Positions 23,987 to 27,496 of a stretch of DNA of 27,496 nt are shown here, one piece after another. Source of the DNA: WTAW01 sp964406575 (GTDB taxonomy: Bacteria; Acidobacteriota; Aminicenantia; Aminicenantales; Aminicenantaceae). A program made the position numbers and the translations under genes. A model generated the notes under the pieces. That model ran no database searches. It was not told the origin of the DNA and saw nothing but the letters and a program-made list of their open reading frames with translations. The stretch spans positions 1 through 27,496 of the forward strand of contig CAYOSH010000043.1 in the NCBI GenBank assembly GCA_964406575.1, in the 5' to 3' direction. Position 1 is the first letter of the stretch; each line of letters starts with the position of its first letter.

Positions 23987-24418
23987 GGGCATCCAGCCAT
24001 TCTGTAGCATATCGGTGAGGTCTTTCCCCATGTATTTGACTTCGATTCCAAGATCTGACAATTTATTGGAAACACCGTACATGTCGGCGCAGGCTTTGCA
24101 GGCAAAGAGCTCCACGCCCACCTCTTTCATTTTCTGAATCTCCTTCTGAAGTTCTTCATCTTCGGAGAGGAGTTTTGATGAGGGGCCCCAAACAATGAAT
24201 CGAATATTGTCCCACCAGTGATATTTTTTTGCGTTGGTGACGTACATGTACACCATTTTGAGGGCGACTTCCCGGTCTCCAGAAGTCCACACTACAACAA
24301 GATTTAAAGGTTCTTTGGAAACACTCTTCTCATGATGGAACAACGCAGATGATAAGGGGCTGGCGCTCAAGCCCACCAAGATTAGACCCACGATAAAGAA
24401 TTTTGCATACTTCATCAT
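23975..24418 (-). CDS. Exported DsrE/DsrF-like protein
   Basis: A 147-aa protein with a signal peptide (MMKYAKFFIVGLILVGLSAS). The mature part has LNLVVVWTSGDREVALKMVY, IRFIVWGPSSKLLSEDEELQ and ELFACKACADMYGVSNKLSD, matching the DsrE family (sulfur relay and related proteins). The two Cys in ACKACADMYG are where DsrE-type proteins carry their reactive sulfur. Export is unusual compared with cytoplasmic DsrEFH. The start has AAGGAGG just upstream. The stop lies inside the end of the convergent AKR gene, an overlap of 12 bp. Confidence 0.83.
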   Translation of the reverse strand: MMKYAKFFIVGLILVGLSASPLSSALFHHEKSVSKEPLNLVVVWTSGDREVALKMVYMYVTNAKKYHWWDNIRFIVWGPSSKLLSEDEELQKEIQKMKEVGVELFACKACADMYGVSNKLSDLGIEVKYMGKDLTDMLQNGWMPLTF

Positions 24419-24523
24419 AGTCCTCCTTGATAATGTGCACTCTTTTGTTTTTGATTGACTTAAAAATGTGTTGTTTAGATTATAAACTTTTTCTCATGGA
24501 CTCAACACTGTCGATGATTAACG

Positions 24524-24895
24524 CTATTTTCCAGCCGTAGGGTCATCCTGCATGATGCCGAAGGGATTTCCCTCTGTATCCTGGCACACAGCAAAATATC
24601 CAACTCCAGGAATGGGCATCTTTGGAGCGATGACTTTCCCACCTGACTGCGTGATTTTCTCTACGAAGTCATCCACAGAGGGAACTTCTATAGTATTCGT
24701 TACAGTTTCTGAGGGCATCTGCCGTTTGGCGATTCCGCCGTTTATTCCTGGCTTATCGTCTGGTCCAGTTGTCACCATCCAGTACTCCATAGGACCTTCC
24801 CATTTTTCCACCGTCCATCCAAAAACATCACTGTAAAACTTTATGGCGCGCTCCGGATCGTCTGCGCTGATGTCAAAATGAACTACTCTATTCAT
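24524..24895 (-). CDS. VOC-superfamily (glyoxalase/bleomycin-resistance-like) protein
   Basis: A 123-aa protein with the single paired beta-alpha-beta-beta-beta motif of the vicinal oxygen chelate fold: VVHFDISADDPERAIKFYSD, FGWTVEKWEGPMEYWM, VDDFVEKITQSGGKVI, and VGYFAVCQDTEGNPFGIMQ. The enzyme reaction is unknown; the family includes glyoxalases, dioxygenases and antibiotic-binding proteins. It is full length. AAAAGGAG lies 6 nt before the ATG. It is a single gene in the direction of the DsrE gene, but with a 105-bp gap. Confidence 0.9.
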   Translation of the reverse strand: MNRVVHFDISADDPERAIKFYSDVFGWTVEKWEGPMEYWMVTTGPDDKPGINGGIAKRQMPSETVTNTIEVPSVDDFVEKITQSGGKVIAPKMPIPGVGYFAVCQDTEGNPFGIMQDDPTAGK

Positions 24896-25214
24896 ATTAA
24901 TCTCCTTTTTTTTAAATTGTCATAAAGACACACCTAATATATATAATTCTTATAAATTATGTCAAATTTAATGTTCTGGAGAAATAAATTCTTATGTGAA
25001 CAAGTTTTTCAGCATAACAAGCTTGGCCGGAGACACAAGCTGTACCGGAGACACAAGCGATCATGTAATATCATTGGCAGTTTTGTGGCCATACGTTTAC
25101 AGGAAAATCCGGGACGGTTTAAGAGAGGCCTGGCACGGCGAGATTAGAATTTCTTTGTGGAATGGGTTATAGTAATGGCGGCTACTAACACCAACCCTTC
25201 GAAGGAGAATACAC
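24896..25214. other. Intergenic region with a tandem 14-bp repeat, no supportable gene
   Basis: The 319-bp gap separates the divergent VOC and aminotransferase genes. A small frame at 24959-25147 (62 codons, basic residues, no ribosome site) is judged spurious. CCGGAGACACAAGC occurs twice at 25027-25040 and 25045-25058 with an 18-bp period. The aminotransferase ribosome site AAGGAG lies near 25201. No clear promoter with both boxes is seen. Confidence 0.5.
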
Positions 25215-26579
25215 ATGGATTTCCAGAGTCTCTCTTTCCCGGATGCCCCTATGATCAAGGTCTCACCTCCAGGCCCCAAATCCCAGGAATATTTGGATTT
25301 CCAATCCAACACGGAAGGGGGTGCTGTTTCCTACCCGAAAGGCATGCCCATGGCCCTACACAAGGCCAAAGGGGCGACGGTGATGGATGTGGATGGAAAT
25401 GTGTATATCGATTTTTTTGGTGGGGCGGGAGTGATGAATGTCGGCCATTCCAATCCGGAGGTGATAAAAGCAGCGGAATATCAGCTGGCGAGGATCACAC
25501 ATGCTTTGGATGTGCCCACCCCTGCGCGCCGAACACTGGTGAAAATGCTCTTCCAGGTCCTCCCCACAGAGATCGAAAAGGTGTTTTTTGGCGGCCCCAC
25601 GGGAACAGATGCCGTTGAGGCGGCTATGAAACTCGCCAAATATAATACTGGTCGCATCCCTATGATCGCTTTTGAAGGATCCTATCATGGGATGGCGGCA
25701 GGCGCCCTCTCTCTGACCAGTGGTCTTCAGTTCAAAGAGGATTTTTATCCTCTACTGCCTGAGGTCCATTTTGTTCCTTATGCGTACTGTTACCGGTGTG
25801 TCTATGGTAAAAAACCGGAATCGTGCGATCTTGAGTGCGCCCGGTACCTGGAACATGTGCTCGAGGATCCCCATTCAGGCGTGGGAAAGCCTGCAGCCCT
25901 CATCATCGAGGCCATTCAAGGGGAAGGAGGATCTATCGTTCCACCCGGGGGGTTTATCCCAAAGGTCAGACAGATCTGTGATACATACGACATTCTGTTG
26001 ATCATCGACGAGATCCAGGCTGGCTTCTGTCGAACAGGAAAGATGTTTGCCTTCGAGCACACGGGGACGGTCCCGGATATTATGACGATGAGCAAAGCCC
26101 TCGGCGGCCTCGGTTTTCCTATCTCCTGTGTCGCCTTCAAGAAGAACCTGGACACATGGACGCCGGGAAAACATATCGGCACATTCCGCGGCAACGTGAT
26201 CGCTTATGCGGCGGGGAGCGCTGGCCTGAAATTCATGCTCGACCACAACCTCGCCGACTATGCGGCGAACCTGGGACAGACGATGCTTTCCTGGTTGAAG
26301 GAGATCGAAAAGGATTCCAAAATCATCGGTGAGGCACGAGGAAAGGGCCTGATGCTCGGCGTGGAGTTGGTAAAGGATAAGGATTCTAAAGAGCCGGCCC
26401 CTGATTTGGCCATAAAGGTGAGATCGATATGCCACCGTCATGGCCTCCTGATCGAGATCGGTGGTCATTACAACAATGTCGCCAGATTCCTGCCGCCCCT
26501 TATTTTGACGGAAGAACTGGCGCTTAAGGGTATCGAGATCTTCGAAGACGCCGTCCGTAATGCCCAGAAGACATATTGA
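25215..26579 (+). CDS. Class III PLP-dependent aminotransferase (diaminobutyrate/4-aminobutyrate-type) with four-Cys insertion
   Basis: A 454-aa protein. Landmarks are YPKGMPMALHKAKGATVMDV, then DGNVYIDFFGGAGV, GGPTGTDAVEAAMKLA, IIEAIQGEGGSIVPP, LLIIDEIQAGFCRTG and the PLP lysine in TMSKALGGLG at residue 294. These place it in fold type I, the class III group of DABA-, GABA- and ornithine-type aminotransferases. An insertion near residue 190 (PYAYCYRCVYGKKPESCDLE, then CA) carries four Cys suited to a structural metal or Fe-S site. The substrate is not decidable from the sequence. The start has AAGGAG about 8 nt upstream. The gene stands alone. Confidence 0.92.
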   Translation: MDFQSLSFPDAPMIKVSPPGPKSQEYLDFQSNTEGGAVSYPKGMPMALHKAKGATVMDVDGNVYIDFFGGAGVMNVGHSNPEVIKAAEYQLARITHALDVPTPARRTLVKMLFQVLPTEIEKVFFGGPTGTDAVEAAMKLAKYNTGRIPMIAFEGSYHGMAAGALSLTSGLQFKEDFYPLLPEVHFVPYAYCYRCVYGKKPESCDLECARYLEHVLEDPHSGVGKPAALIIEAIQGEGGSIVPPGGFIPKVRQICDTYDILLIIDEIQAGFCRTGKMFAFEHTGTVPDIMTMSKALGGLGFPISCVAFKKNLDTWTPGKHIGTFRGNVIAYAAGSAGLKFMLDHNLADYAANLGQTMLSWLKEIEKDSKIIGEARGKGLMLGVELVKDKDSKEPAPDLAIKVRSICHRHGLLIEIGGHYNNVARFLPPLILTEELALKGIEIFEDAVRNAQKTY

Positions 26580-26708
26580 TCTTTACGTGATCACCCCGAT
26601 TTCAAATCCCTAGCTTACCCGGAAGAGAAATAGCTGACGATGTCTTAAAATTTCGCTGCTCCGTATAGAATTTTTTCCCTGCCGACCATCTGATGTCTCG
26701 GTTGAAAA

Positions 26709-27374
26709 TCAGAATATAAGAGAAAAGCCGCTGTACAGGATGTGGTTTGGCTCTTTGGTCTTCAAGTCCTGCCGGAGGTAGCTGACGATGAACTCTACTT
26801 TTTCACTCAGTGGTACGTTGGTTCCCAAGAAGAATCTGTTTTGGCTGAAATTATCGGTCTTTGTGTCCCAAAACAGTTCTTCAGCGATGAAGGGCTTCAG
26901 CTTGAGATTGCCCACTTGGATGTTTGTTTTCAACCGGAGACGCAGCCGAAAGCGGAAATGGTTCACATCCAGGTCTTGTTCAGATGTTCTAATTTCCGAC
27001 CGGAATCGCCAATCAAAGGAAAAACTCTTGGGCAGCTTTTTCACCCATCCGGCCTCCAGAGAATAACGGTTTTCACTGATTTGGGATGTGTTCGTCTTTG
27101 ATGTCTGCCTTCTGTAGATAACAGCGAGATGGAAATTATTCTGGAGTTTACGGCCGACCCCTCCCTCTAAAACATACACGAACGGATCCTGGAAGGAGAT
27201 GTCATGACAACGGATCTGACTCTTGAACGTGAGATCGAAGTTTTGATCCACTGTCAGGTTGAGGGAATTGTCCAGCCACCCTTGCCCTTCGGCTTGTATT
27301 GGTCGGTTAAGCCAGAGGAGAAGAGCCCCAAGAAATACCAGAAATCCGATAATTTGCATTGTTTTATGGCGCAT
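26709..27374 (-). CDS. DUF2490 outer-membrane beta-barrel-like protein
   Basis: A 221-aa exported protein. MRHKTMQIIGFLVFLGALLL starts a signal; the mature part is rich in alternating aromatic/polar strands (for example EGGVGRKLQNNFHLAVIYRR and HFRFRLRLRLKTNIQVGNLK) and ends GFSLIF, with the C-terminal Phe used by the BAM complex. This is the DUF2490 pattern; function is unknown, and it is likely an outer-membrane barrel. The start at 27374 has AGGAG 5 nt upstream; a GTG at 27380 is an alternative. The upstream promoter is listed separately. Confidence 0.82.
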   Translation of the reverse strand: MRHKTMQIIGFLVFLGALLLWLNRPIQAEGQGWLDNSLNLTVDQNFDLTFKSQIRCHDISFQDPFVYVLEGGVGRKLQNNFHLAVIYRRQTSKTNTSQISENRYSLEAGWVKKLPKSFSFDWRFRSEIRTSEQDLDVNHFRFRLRLRLKTNIQVGNLKLKPFIAEELFWDTKTDNFSQNRFFLGTNVPLSEKVEFIVSYLRQDLKTKEPNHILYSGFSLIF

Positions 27375-27380
27375 TTGCAC

Positions 27381-27433
27381 TCCTGTAGCACTCCTATAAG
27401 AGTGTTGATATCATGGTTATTCCCCTATGTCAA
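27381..27433 (-). promoter_or_regulatory. Promoter and duplicated ribosome site of the DUF2490 gene
   Basis: On the minus strand TTGACA (27433-27428) is followed after 17 bp by TATCAA (27410-27405) with an extended TG. The leader contains two 11-nt near-copies, TATAGGAGTGC and TACAGGAGTGC, so AGGAG occurs twice. The first copy can also pair as CACTC/GAGTG into a short hairpin. Confidence 0.7.
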
Positions 27434-27496
27434 GTGCTAAATAATAATAACCTGGATTTTTTCCGTCATCTCTGAGCTACTGTTTGGATTAATGAT

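Noticed and set aside
24959..25147. A 62-codon basic frame between the VOC and aminotransferase genes.
   Set aside because: No ribosome site and no family resemblance; it includes the tandem CCGGAGACACAAGC repeat, which explains the biased composition.

Overview
The window looks like a chromosomal segment of a diderm (Gram-negative-type) heterotrophic bacterium with moderate GC. The supporting signs are several lipoprotein signal peptides, Tat and Sec signals, and an outer-membrane beta-barrel protein ending in Phe. The mixture (lipoprotein M81 peptidase, sulfatase-like lipoprotein, penicillin acylase, Tat aldo/keto reductase with Fe-S cysteines, DUF4097 genes beside an ECF sigma factor) resembles Acidobacteriota/Aminicenantota-like genomes. 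That placement is inference; no marker gene here fixes the phylum.

Layout. (1) 1-2740: the start of a threonine ammonia-lyase-like gene on the minus strand, a Fic-wHTH gene behind three operator-like palindromes, and tRNA-Ala(CGC) followed 18 bp later by a UreH/TauE-like metal permease gene. (2) 2857-5330: a Mut7-C protein, a small membrane protein, and a lipoprotein gene flanked by oppositely oriented copies of a 45-nt structured repeat. (3) 5405-7400: an arsR / ArsP-type permease / small thioredoxin operon with a recognisable promoter and operator. (4) 7409-10863, minus strand: a secreted HExxH protein and a penicillin acylase. (5) 11129-13421: an exported cyanophycinase-like S51 peptidase and a YfcC-type transporter. 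(6) 13516-13684: a MITE-like element with 22-bp terminal inverted repeats and a 9-bp direct repeat. (7) 13827-17377: a divergent regulatory cluster, with DUF2089 and SHOCT-like genes to the left and ECF sigma, zinc-finger anti-sigma and DUF4097 genes to the right, closed by a strong terminator. (8) 17615-22519: M81 metallopeptidase lipoprotein, fatty acid hydroxylase (minus), and an alkaline-phosphatase-superfamily lipoprotein with Thr where sulfatases carry the formylglycine residue. (9) 22649-27374: Tat aldo/keto reductase, exported DsrE protein, VOC protein, class III aminotransferase, DUF2490 outer-membrane protein.

The strongest candidates for a less-described system are the DUF2089/SHOCT - ECF/anti-sigma/DUF4097 cluster, the Thr-type sulfatase-like lipoprotein, and the Fic gene with its tandem operators. 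Many genes encode exported proteins acting on peptides, amides or amino acids, which suits a scavenging, amino-acid-using lifestyle. Many start codons were moved inward from the longest reading frame because a clear Shine-Dalgarno sequence precedes an internal start.
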